Shown: positions 26,020 through 33,007 of the stretch, in pieces | Layout: every line of letters begins with the position of its first letter | Numbering within the stretch: the stretch's first letter is position 1 | Assembly (NCBI RefSeq): GCF_003854895.1 | Contig: NZ_CP033966.1 | Span: forward strand, 3,720,001 to 3,784,000 | From: Pigmentiphaga sp. H8 | GTDB lineage: Bacteria > Pseudomonadota > Gammaproteobacteria > Burkholderiales > Burkholderiaceae_B | Length of the DNA: 64,000 nt | Direction: 5' to 3' | The notes under the pieces: model-generated | Seen by the model: the letters and a program-made list of their open reading frames with translations, nothing else | Database searches by the model: none | Told to the model about the DNA's origin: nothing | Made by a program: the position numbers and the translations under genes

Positions 26020-26295
26020 GATGGTCCTTTCTGAAAGCGGTTTCGTGTGTCGAACCCTGCGTAACGGCAGGATCCGGCGTGGGTGCTGGATCTTCAGGCC
26101 CAGTCAGCCATCGGGCGCGCTGCGCCCGCAAGGCGCGGCCCCGGCATGGCAGGCGGCGAAACGGCTCGGCCCGGTGCACCCGGTTGCCCGTCCCGCGGCG
26201 GCCGCCCGGCAGTGCCGGGAAAGCTCCGGAAAAGCCCAGGCATTCCCCGAGGGCTTTATGATAACGGTTTCCCCAATCAAGACGAGTGCGGATCT

Positions 26296-26907
26296 GTGCC
26301 AAACGCTCTGATTTCCTTCATCCACGGCCAAGCCGGCACCCTGCGGCGGCTGGCCCCGGCCGCGCTGCTGGGCCTGGCGGCATGCAGCTCGGTCAACAAC
26401 TACGTTCCGAACTTCGTCAAGCCCTACCGGGCCGACGTCCAGCAGGGCAACTGGCTGACCCAGGAACAAGTGGAACTGCTGCGCCCCGGCATGACCCGCG
26501 AACAGGTGCGTTTCGCCCTGGGCAGCCCCACCCTGACCAGCATTTTCCATTCGGACCGCTGGGACTATCCGTACCTGTTCACGCCCGGCCACGGGCAGAC
26601 CGAGGAACGGCGCTTCACCGTCTATTTCGCCAACGACCGGCTCGAGCGCTGGACCGGCGATGAACAGCCCGCCCGCCAGCCGTTCCAGCAGAAGGACACG
26701 CGCAAGGCCCTGGGCTCTGCCACGCAGCCGGCCCAGCAGGCCCCAAACACGGCTCCGCTGACGGTCGAGGGCAATGCCGCCTCTCCCAGCCTGGACCCCG
26801 GCTCGGCCCCCGCCGTCGCCACACCCGTCGCGCCGGTCGCTCCTGCCCCCGCGTCGCCCTCCGGCGACGCCGCCCCCCCCCAACCCGCCACGAATACCAA
26901 GGAATGA
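26296..26907 (+). CDS. bamE: Outer membrane assembly lipoprotein BamE (OmlA/SmpA)
   Basis: A 203-residue lipoprotein of the BAM complex. The signal segment ends in the lipobox LAAC (ALLGLAACSS), with the Cys near residue 34. The SmpA/OmlA fold follows (GNWLTQEQVELLRPGMTREQ, RFALGSPTLTSIFHSDRWDY, RRFTVYFANDRLERW). The GTG at 26296 is chosen because it places a normal-length signal before the lipobox; the ATG at 26083 would add 71 residues with no family sequence. The C-terminal 65 residues are an Ala/Pro-rich low-complexity tail not needed for the fold. It overlaps dapB by four bases. Confidence 0.92.
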   Translation: MPNALISFIHGQAGTLRRLAPAALLGLAACSSVNNYVPNFVKPYRADVQQGNWLTQEQVELLRPGMTREQVRFALGSPTLTSIFHSDRWDYPYLFTPGHGQTEERRFTVYFANDRLERWTGDEQPARQPFQQKDTRKALGSATQPAQQAPNTAPLTVEGNAASPSLDPGSAPAVATPVAPVAPAPASPSGDAAPPQPATNTKE

Positions 26908-27722
26908 CCTCGATGCGTATCGCCATTGCCGGGGCGACCGGCCGCATGGGCCACATGCTGATCGAAGCCGTGCTCGCCGCCCCCGACCTGGAACTCGCCG
27001 TCGCGCTGGACCGCGCCGGCAGCCCCGCCATCGGCCACGATGCCGCCGAGTTCCTGGGCAAGCAAAGCAAGGTCATGATCACCGACGATCTCGACGCCCT
27101 TGCGCAGGCCGACTGCCTGATCGACTTCACCCGCCCCGAAGCCACGCTGGCCCACCTGGAAGCCTGCCGGCGCCACGGCGTCAAGCTGGTGATCGGCACC
27201 ACCGGCTTCGACGAGGCCGGCAAGGCCGCGATCGCCGCCGCCGCCGACAAGGTGGGCGTGGTCTTCGCGCCCAACATGAGCGTGGGCGTGAACGTCACCC
27301 TCAAGCTGCTGGACATCGCCGCCCGTATCCTGAAGGAGGACTACGACGTGGAAGTGTTCGAGGTCCACCACAAGCACAAGGTGGATGCGCCCTCGGGCAC
27401 CGCGCTGAAAATGGGCGAGACCGTGGCGCAGGCCTGGGGCAAGCCGCTGTCCGAGGTGGCCGAATGGGCCCGCCACGGCGACACCGGCGCCCGCAAGCAC
27501 GGCACCATCGGCTTTTCCTCGGCCCGCGGCGGCGACGTGGTGGGCGACCACACCGTCTTCTTCTGCGGCCCGGGCGAGCGCATCGAGGTCACCCATCGGT
27601 CGAACAGCCGCGTCAACTACGCCGAAGGCAGCCTGCGCGCCGCGCGCTACCTGGCCGACAAGCCCGCCGGGCTGTACGACATGCAGGATGTGCTGGGTCT
27701 TAAGCCCCCCCCTACGCGCTGA
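26904..27722 (+). CDS. dapB: 4-hydroxy-tetrahydrodipicolinate reductase
   Basis: A 272-residue DapB, which reduces the dihydrodipicolinate-type intermediate in lysine/diaminopimelate synthesis. The nucleotide-binding motif is IAGATGRMG near the start, and the catalytic EVHHKHKVDAPSGTALKMGE segment holds the active-site His pair and Lys. An alternative ATG lies three codons in. It overlaps bamE by four bases and is translationally coupled. The last codons (KPPPTR and stop) are written by the start of an intergenic repeat, so the natural C-terminus was replaced or extended by the repeat. Confidence 0.97.
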   Translation: MTSMRIAIAGATGRMGHMLIEAVLAAPDLELAVALDRAGSPAIGHDAAEFLGKQSKVMITDDLDALAQADCLIDFTRPEATLAHLEACRRHGVKLVIGTTGFDEAGKAAIAAAADKVGVVFAPNMSVGVNVTLKLLDIAARILKEDYDVEVFEVHHKHKVDAPSGTALKMGETVAQAWGKPLSEVAEWARHGDTGARKHGTIGFSSARGGDVVGDHTVFFCGPGERIEVTHRSNSRVNYAEGSLRAARYLADKPAGLYDMQDVLGLKPPPTR

Positions 27723-27787
27723 CGCGCGCCCCCCAGGGGGCGATGCGGGTGGACCGGCGGAGCCGGATCCACCGCATCCTGGGTCTG
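27705..27787. repeat. Intergenic hairpin repeat, half copy (R5) overlapping dapB end
   Basis: The unit begins with a C run and TACGCGCTGACGCGCG, where the hairpin loop carries TGA, the dapB stop codon. It continues with CCCCCCAGGGGG and the GATGCGGGTGGACCGG...CCGGATCCACCGCATC stem, ending CCTGGGTCTGG. It is nearly identical to the copy at 57030. Confidence 0.85.
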
Positions 27788-27796
27788 GCGCCATAT

Positions 27797-27855
27797 CCCC
27801 TCAAGGGGGCGGCGCTGGCGGACCGGCAAAGCCGGATCCGCGGCGCCCAGGCAAC
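27797..27855. repeat. Intergenic hairpin repeat, truncated copy (R6)
   Basis: A tandem, same-orientation copy that lacks the outer CCCCTACGC arm and starts at CCCCTCAAGGGGG. It has the R1/R4-type GGCGGACCGGCAAAGCC version of the central stem and ends in GGCGCCCAGGCAACT. Together with R5 it makes a mixed double element. Confidence 0.75.
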
Positions 27856-27860
27856 TGTTG

Positions 27861-27891
27861 GAACGGCCTCGTGTGGGGCCGTTCTGTTTTT
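27861..27891 (+). terminator. Intrinsic terminator of bamE-dapB
   Basis: An 8-bp perfect stem GAACGGCC/GGCCGTTC with an 8-base loop is followed by TGTTTTT. It ends the dapB message beyond both repeat copies and lies 10 bases before the convergent cheB stop. Confidence 0.8.
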
Positions 27892-27901
27892 GTAAGCGTC
27901 T

Positions 27902-28558
27902 TCAGGGGCCGTTGATGGCCTTGTTTTTGGCTTCTACGGCGAGGACCAGGCGTTGGGCCATCTGGGCAAGCGGGACGATCTCGTGGACGGCGCCCAGGGC
28001 GATGGCTTCGCGGGGCATGCCGAAGACCACGCTCGAGGCTTCGTCCTGGGCGAGGTTGTAGGCGCCCGCCTCGCGCAATGCCAGCATGGCCCGCGCGCCG
28101 TCCTTGCCCATGCCGGTCAGCATGATGGCCACGCTGCCGGCCCCGGCCGCGCGGGCGGCCGACAGGAACAGGACCTCGACCGAGGGGCGGTGGCGGTTGA
28201 CCGGTTCGCCTTCGGACAATTGCGCGTGGTAGCCCAGCAGCGGCAGCGGCCGCACCGACAGGTGGGCGTGGCCGGGAGCCACGTAGACGTGCCCCGGGTG
28301 CAGCCGTTCGTTGTGTTCCGCTTCCTTCACGTGCAGCGGCGTGTGCTTGTCCAGACGCTCGGCGAAGCTGCGCGTGAAGCCGGGCGGCATGTGCTGGGTG
28401 ATGACGATGGGCGGCAGGTCGGCGGGCAGCGCCTCCAGCAGTTCGCGCAGCGCCTCGGTGCCACCGGTCGAAGCCCCGATGGCGACCAGCAGCCTGCGGT
28501 CGTACCGGGACGGCGCGGGCGCGCGGCCATCGGCGGGCCGGGATTGCTCGTCGCTCAT
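27902..28558 (-). CDS. CheB-type methylesterase domain protein lacking the receiver domain
   Basis: A 218-residue protein consisting of only the CheB catalytic domain. The triad is visible: Ser in VAIGASTGGTEAL (S30), His in ITQHMPPGFT (H56) and Asp in MLTGMGKDGARA near residue 155. A classical CheB is about 350 residues with an N-terminal receiver; here the receiver is absent, so activity cannot be set by CheA phosphorylation in the usual way. It should demethylate or deamidate chemoreceptors. The start lies eight bases after the cheR stop, so the two form an operon. Receivers occur in the divergent neighbour kinase instead. Confidence 0.88.
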   Translation of the reverse strand: MSDEQSRPADGRAPAPSRYDRRLLVAIGASTGGTEALRELLEALPADLPPIVITQHMPPGFTRSFAERLDKHTPLHVKEAEHNERLHPGHVYVAPGHAHLSVRPLPLLGYHAQLSEGEPVNRHRPSVEVLFLSAARAAGAGSVAIMLTGMGKDGARAMLALREAGAYNLAQDEASSVVFGMPREAIALGAVHEIVPLAQMAQRLVLAVEAKNKAINGP

Positions 28559-28566
28559 GGATATGC

Positions 28567-29445
28567 TCAGCCCGGCTGCCTGGCGTAGACGGTACGCCCC
28601 TGGAGCACGAATCGCTGCTGCCCCTGGGAAAAACTCTCGGAATGGCCGACGAACAGCAGGGCCCCGGGCGGCATCAGCCCGGCCATGCGCTCGACGACCC
28701 GCAACTGGGTGGGTCGATCGAAGTAGATCAGGACGTTGCGGCAGAATACCGCGTCGAGCGGCCCGCGCACCGGCCACACGGGGTCCAGCAGGTTCAGCTG
28801 ACGAAAATTCACCAGCGCGCGCAGCTCGGGCCGCACGCCGTACTGGCCCTCGGCCTCCTCGACGAAATAGCGGCGCGCCTGCTGGTCGGGCACCTTGGCC
28901 AACTGGTCGCGCCGGTACACGGCTTGCCGGGCGCTGGCCAGCACATGGGTATCCAGGTCGGTCGCCAGGATGCGCACCGGCGGCGCCAGGGTGCCGAACA
29001 CCTCGGCGGCCGTGATGGCCAGGGTCCAGGCCTCTTCCCCGGTGGAAGCGGCCGCGCACCAGAGCTGCAGCGTCTGGCCCGGACGTTCGGCGGCCAGACG
29101 CTTCAGGTAGGCGGCCAGGATCTGGAAATGGTGGCTCTCGCGGTAGAAATACGTGAGATTGGTGGTCAGCGCGTTGACGAAGTATTCCCATTCGGGCGCG
29201 CCGGCGCGCAACCCTTCCAGGTACGCGCTGAAGGACGGCCGGCCGGTGGCGCGCAGCCGACGGGCCAACCGGCTGTAGACCATGCTGCGCTTGGCGTCCG
29301 ACAGCGAAATGCCGGTGTGCTGCCGCAGCAGGGCCCGTATCCGGTCGAAATCCTGGCCGCTGAAGGCGAATTCGGTGCCGACGAGGGAGTCGGCCGAGCC
29401 CGGTATAGCATCGGTCACGGCCAGGAGGCTGGTTCTGGATGTCAC
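28567..29445 (-). CDS. cheR: Chemoreceptor glutamate methyltransferase CheR
   Basis: A 292-residue CheR. The N-terminal helical domain (FAFSGQDFDRIRALLRQHTG, then ISLSDAKRSMVYSRLARRLR) precedes the SAM-binding domain (LQLWCAAASTGEEAWTLAIT) and LDAVFCRNVLIYFDRPTQ. It uses S-adenosylmethionine to methylate receptor glutamates. The start is uncertain: a TTG at 29520 would overlap the divergent gene's ATG, while the GTG at 29445 has AGGG upstream and lies 37 bases after a predicted sigma28 transcription start, so it is preferred. It is followed by a receiver-less cheB. Confidence 0.88.
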   Translation of the reverse strand: MTSRTSLLAVTDAIPGSADSLVGTEFAFSGQDFDRIRALLRQHTGISLSDAKRSMVYSRLARRLRATGRPSFSAYLEGLRAGAPEWEYFVNALTTNLTYFYRESHHFQILAAYLKRLAAERPGQTLQLWCAAASTGEEAWTLAITAAEVFGTLAPPVRILATDLDTHVLASARQAVYRRDQLAKVPDQQARRYFVEEAEGQYGVRPELRALVNFRQLNLLDPVWPVRGPLDAVFCRNVLIYFDRPTQLRVVERMAGLMPPGALLFVGHSESFSQGQQRFVLQGRTVYARQPG

Positions 29446-29488
29446 GCTTGGCCCTAAAGGAAATGCCCCCACGCTATCATTGACGGGA

Positions 29489-29516
29489 TTATCGGCAACA
29501 CTCACTGATTCATTAA
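29489..29516 (-). promoter_or_regulatory. Sigma28 (FliA) promoter of cheR-cheB
   Basis: On the minus strand TTAA (29513-29516), a 16-base spacer and a perfect GCCGATAA (29489-29496). Transcription would begin near 29482, 37 bases before the GTG chosen for cheR. The -10 is identical to that of the flgM promoter in this window. Confidence 0.6.
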
Positions 29517-29519
29517 GCA

Positions 29520-31142
29520 ATGTTCAATCGCGGCCCCGTCTCCGTGCAGAACGCCGGCCCCTCCGCGGCCGGCCTGCCTCGCTTCATGACGGCGGCGCCC
29601 GGCCAGGCTGCATCCGGCCTGGGCCCCGACGCGCGCGAGGCCACCCAGCTCGCCATCCTGTTCATCGAGGACTCGCTTGCCGATTTCACGCTGATGCGCG
29701 CCGTGCTGGTCGACGCGGGCCTGAATGTCAGCGCCCAGTGCGTGGACACCGAAACGACCATGCGGCAGGCCCTGGCCGAACGGGCCTGGGACGCCATCAT
29801 CAGCGACCACTCCCTGCCCACCTTCAGCGGCCTGCGCGCGCTGAAGGTGGCCAAGGAAGTCGGATTCCGCGGCCCCTTCCTGATCGTGTCCGGCGCCATC
29901 GGCGAGGAAACCGCGGTCGAAGCCATGCGGGCCGGCGCCGACGACTACGTGATGAAGAACAACCTGCGCCGGCTTCCCCCCGCGCTGGAGCGCGGCCTGC
30001 GCGAAGTGCAGACCCGCGACCAGCGGCAGCGGGCCGAAACGGCGCTGGCCTCGGCCCACGACCAGTTGAACGCCGTCTTCTCGGCCACGCCGGTCGCCCT
30101 GTTCGCCATCTCGCGCGAACGTACCGTCACCATGTGGAGCCCGGCCTGCGAAGACCTGACCGGACTGGGTTCGACCGACACGCTGTCCCGATCGTTCGCC
30201 CTGCCCTCGCAGCCCGATACCTGGAAACTGCTGACGCTGATCGCGCCCGCGCTGGACGGCACCGAAGTACGCGGTTTGCCGTTCAGCATAGAAACCAAGG
30301 GGGAAAACCGCGAGCTGCTGGTGTCGGCCAGCCCGCTCAGCGGCTCCCCGCCCTCGGGCTGCGTGGTCGCGCTGTCCGACGTCACCCACCTGGCCCACGC
30401 GCAGGCGGAGCTCAGCCGCTCCGAAAGCCAGTTGCGCGAACTTTCCCGCCACACCGAACGCGTGCGGGAGAACGAACGGGCCGAACTCGCGCGCGAAATC
30501 CACGACGACCTGGGCGCCCTCGTCACGCGGATACGCGCCGACCTCGCGCTGGCCCGCCGCCGCTCCCGCGAAAAGGAAACGGCGCAGTTGCTGGACGAAG
30601 CCGAACAGATGGTCGCCTCGCTGGGCGAGGCCATTTCCCGCATCGCCCGGGCCATGCGGCCGCCGGTGCTCGATTTCGGCATCGTCGCCGCGATCGAATG
30701 GCAGGCGCGCGATTTCGCGCAGCACACGGGCATCACCGTCAATGTCCATACCAACCAGGACGACCTGGCGCTCGAACTGGAACAATCCATCGCCGTCTTC
30801 CGCATCTTCCAGGAAGCCCTGACCAACGTGTTCAAGCACGCGCAAGCCACGCGCGTGGACGTCGATCTCTTCGCCGACGACAGCACGCTCAGCCTGGAAG
30901 TCCGCGACAACGGCATCGGCCTGTCGTCCGACTCGCTGCGCAAGCGCACCTCGTTCGGCCTGCGCGGCATGATGGAACGCGTCCACGGCCTGGGCGGCTG
31001 GATGGACATAGGCGGCTCGCCCCAGACCGGCACGCCGCCTTTCCGAGGAACCACACTCATGATTTCGATTCCGTTGAATCCCCCCACCCTGTCCCTGCCG
31101 GGAGGAAAGTCCCCCCACCACGAACCGGAGGACCAGGAATGA
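29520..31142 (+). CDS. Receiver-PAS-histidine kinase (HisKA_3 type)
   Basis: A 540-residue signalling protein with no membrane segments. Domains: receiver at about 43-160 with phospho-acceptor D96 (AIISDHSLP), PAS-like region at about 175-290, dimerisation/phosphoacceptor of the NarX/DegS type with H327 (LAREIHDDLGAL), and a HATPase domain at about 420-520 (FQEALTNVFKHAQA, DNGIGL, FGLRGMMERV). It overlaps the next gene, a NarL-type regulator, by four bases, so the two are a cognate pair. It is divergent from cheR, and the pair cheB/cheR plus this kinase suggests a chemosensory-linked two-component system. The input signal is unknown. The first 40 residues lack conserved sequence, so a later start is possible. 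Confidence 0.88.
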   Translation: MFNRGPVSVQNAGPSAAGLPRFMTAAPGQAASGLGPDAREATQLAILFIEDSLADFTLMRAVLVDAGLNVSAQCVDTETTMRQALAERAWDAIISDHSLPTFSGLRALKVAKEVGFRGPFLIVSGAIGEETAVEAMRAGADDYVMKNNLRRLPPALERGLREVQTRDQRQRAETALASAHDQLNAVFSATPVALFAISRERTVTMWSPACEDLTGLGSTDTLSRSFALPSQPDTWKLLTLIAPALDGTEVRGLPFSIETKGENRELLVSASPLSGSPPSGCVVALSDVTHLAHAQAELSRSESQLRELSRHTERVRENERAELAREIHDDLGALVTRIRADLALARRRSREKETAQLLDEAEQMVASLGEAISRIARAMRPPVLDFGIVAAIEWQARDFAQHTGITVNVHTNQDDLALELEQSIAVFRIFQEALTNVFKHAQATRVDVDLFADDSTLSLEVRDNGIGLSSDSLRKRTSFGLRGMMERVHGLGGWMDIGGSPQTGTPPFRGTTLMISIPLNPPTLSLPGGKSPHHEPEDQE

Positions 31143-31771
31143 TCCGGCTGGTGCTCGCCGACGATCACGCCATCGTGCGCTCGGGCCTGCGGCAGATCGC
31201 GCAGGCCGAGGAAGGCATCTCGGTGGTGGGAGAAGCGGCCGACTGCGGCGACCTGCTCGACGTGCTGCGCAAGACCGAGGCCGACGTCGTACTGATGGAC
31301 ATCTCCATGCCCGGCAAGAACGGGCTGGAAGGACTCAAGCAGGTGCGCGAGCGCTGGCCGCGCATCGCCGTGCTCATGCTCAGCATGTACCCCGAGGACC
31401 AGTACGCGGTGCGCAGCGTCAAGGCCGGCGCGGCCGGCTACCTGCACAAGAACTCGCCGCCCGAGACCGTGATCGCGGCCATCCGCGCCGTCGCGCGCGG
31501 CAAGAAATACATCACTCCGGAATTGGCCGAACAACTGGCCACCCACCTCAGCCAGGGCGACGAACGTCCGCCGCACGAACTGCTGTCCGACCGCGAATAC
31601 CAGACCATGGTAATGATCGCCTCGGGCCGCACCCTGACCCAGATCGCCGAGGAAATCTCGCTGTCGCCCAAGACCGTATCGGTCTACCGCGCGCGCCTGC
31701 TCGAAAAGATGAAGCTCAAGAACAACGCCGAGCTGACCCACTACGCGCTGAAGCACAAACTGGTCGAGTAG
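31139..31771 (+). CDS. NarL/LuxR family response regulator
   Basis: A 210-residue regulator: receiver domain at about 1-120 with D54 (VVLMDISMPGKNG) and a C-terminal LuxR-type helix-turn-helix at about 145-205 (LLSDREYQTMVMIASGRTLT, EEISLSPKTVSVYRARLLEK). It overlaps the upstream receiver-PAS-kinase gene by four bases (ATGA), so phosphotransfer from that kinase is expected. The output genes are not known; neighbouring cheR/cheB or flagellar genes are candidates only by position. The stop lies eight bases before a full MITE-like repeat. Confidence 0.93.
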   Translation: MIRLVLADDHAIVRSGLRQIAQAEEGISVVGEAADCGDLLDVLRKTEADVVLMDISMPGKNGLEGLKQVRERWPRIAVLMLSMYPEDQYAVRSVKAGAAGYLHKNSPPETVIAAIRAVARGKKYITPELAEQLATHLSQGDERPPHELLSDREYQTMVMIASGRTLTQIAEEISLSPKTVSVYRARLLEKMKLKNNAELTHYALKHKLVE

Positions 31772-31779
31772 AAGCGGAG

Positions 31780-32030
31780 CCCACCCCCTACGCCCTTCGG
31801 GCGCCCCCCAGGGGGCGAAACCGGCGGACTGGCAAAGCCAGATCCGCGGTTTCCTGGGTCTAGGGAAACCATCTTGGACTGAAGCACGGTTGCTATCGCT
31901 GGCAGCCAGCGATAGCACCGGTGCAACAACCCAAGACAACCCCACTAGACCCAGGATGCGGTGGATCCGGCTCCGCCGGTCCACCCGCATCGCCCCCTTG
32001 AGGGGGCGCCCGAAGGGCGTAGGGGGTGGG
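31780..32030. repeat. Composite MITE-like repeat, full copy (R7/R8)
   Basis: A 251 bp element with inverted ends identical over 29 bases (starting CCCACCCCCTACGCCC and ending in its reverse complement), then imperfectly inverted for about 80 bases. The core holds a perfect 11-bp palindrome GCTATCGCTGG/CCAGCGATAGC around CAG. The core aligns with that of the copy at 19953-20197. The left unit carries an AAACCGG-type and the right unit a GATGCGGGTGG-type central stem. It encodes no protein and lies between two convergent signalling genes, starting 9 bases after one stop and ending 6 bases from the other. Confidence 0.85.
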
Positions 32031-32035
32031 TTTCC

Positions 32036-32935
32036 CTAGGGGGTCTCTATACTGCCTATAGCCTCCCGGCCGTTGTCGGTGTAGGCCAGGTCCTTGAAGG
32101 TCAGGGCGCGGGCCATGGCGATGCCGCGGCCGTGCATGTCGAAGGCGCGGTCGGGAGAGATTTCCAGGTAGGTTCGCCAGTCGAAGCCGGGGCCCTGGTC
32201 CTTGACGCGAAAACGGATGCGGCCGGGTTCGCGTACGAAGCTGACGCTGGCGGTGCGGTCGCGATACGGGGGCAAGGACAGGCGGCGCTGGATTTCCGCG
32301 GCCCAGCGGCCCTCCATGCTCAGGCGCCCCTTGTCCACGAAGCCGATTTCCAGGTTGCCGTGCTCGACCGCGTTGACCATCAGTTCGGCCAGGCCGATCA
32401 CCGCCACCTCGGGCGCGGGGCACAGCTTGGCCAGAAAGAAGGCCAATTGCCGGGCCTCGGCCAGGGACACGAAGCCGAAGTCGGCCTGTCGCATGTGGCC
32501 GAACACGTCGTGCACATCCGACAGGCGGCGGCGCAAGCCCTTCTGCCGCGCGCGGAATTCGATGGCCGCGCCGACGACCGCGATCAGCATGTCGTGCTCA
32601 TACGGCTTGGTCAGATAATAGTAGGCGCCCCGGTGTATGCCTTCGAGCACGTCGGCCGGGTGCGAGGCAGCGGTTTGCATGATGACCGGGATGTCGGCCA
32701 GGCGGCGGTCCGCGCGTATGCGGGTCAGGAGTTCGATGCCGTCCAGCCCCGGCATCATCCGGTCGAGCACGATCAGGTCATAGTCGACGCCCGCCTCCTG
32801 CAACAGGTCCCAGGCCTGGATGCCGTCCTGCACGCACCGGAGCCGATAGCGCGGATCGGACAGGTGCTCGGAAATGATTTCCAGGTTGAGCGGCTCGTCA
32901 TCGACGACGAGGATGTTGAACGGTTCCTGCGACAT
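32036..32935 (-). CDS. Response regulator fused to anti-sigma-like HATPase (RsbW-type) domain
   Basis: A 299-residue protein. The receiver is at about 6-125 with D58 (DLIVLDRMMPG) and the conserved Lys in YLTKPYEHD. After a linker helix comes a GHKL ATPase domain at about 160-295 with an intact N-box (ELMVNAVEHGN), G1 box (KDQGPGFDW) and G2 (HGRGIAMARAL), resembling RsbW/SpoIIAB serine kinases rather than sensor kinases; no phospho-acceptor His domain is present. It may control a sigma factor or STAS-type antagonist by receiver phosphorylation, but no such partner is in the window. It lies 72 bp after flgL on the same strand and may be part of the flgKL transcript. Confidence 0.85.
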   Translation of the reverse strand: MSQEPFNILVVDDEPLNLEIISEHLSDPRYRLRCVQDGIQAWDLLQEAGVDYDLIVLDRMMPGLDGIELLTRIRADRRLADIPVIMQTAASHPADVLEGIHRGAYYYLTKPYEHDMLIAVVGAAIEFRARQKGLRRRLSDVHDVFGHMRQADFGFVSLAEARQLAFFLAKLCPAPEVAVIGLAELMVNAVEHGNLEIGFVDKGRLSMEGRWAAEIQRRLSLPPYRDRTASVSFVREPGRIRFRVKDQGPGFDWRTYLEISPDRAFDMHGRGIAMARALTFKDLAYTDNGREAIGSIETP

Positions 32936-33007
32936 GAAGCATCCGGTGGGGCCAGGTGAACGCGCCGGCGGCACCCTCGCATCCGTCCGCCGCCGGAACC
33001 TTCCTGT

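Noticed and set aside
26257..26262. TATGAT as the bamE -10 box
   Set aside because: Position is reasonable but no -35 could be seen, so it is not listed as a feature.
28567..29520. Longer CheR starting at TTG 29520
   Set aside because: It would overlap the ATG of the divergent kinase gene and begin upstream of the predicted sigma28 promoter.
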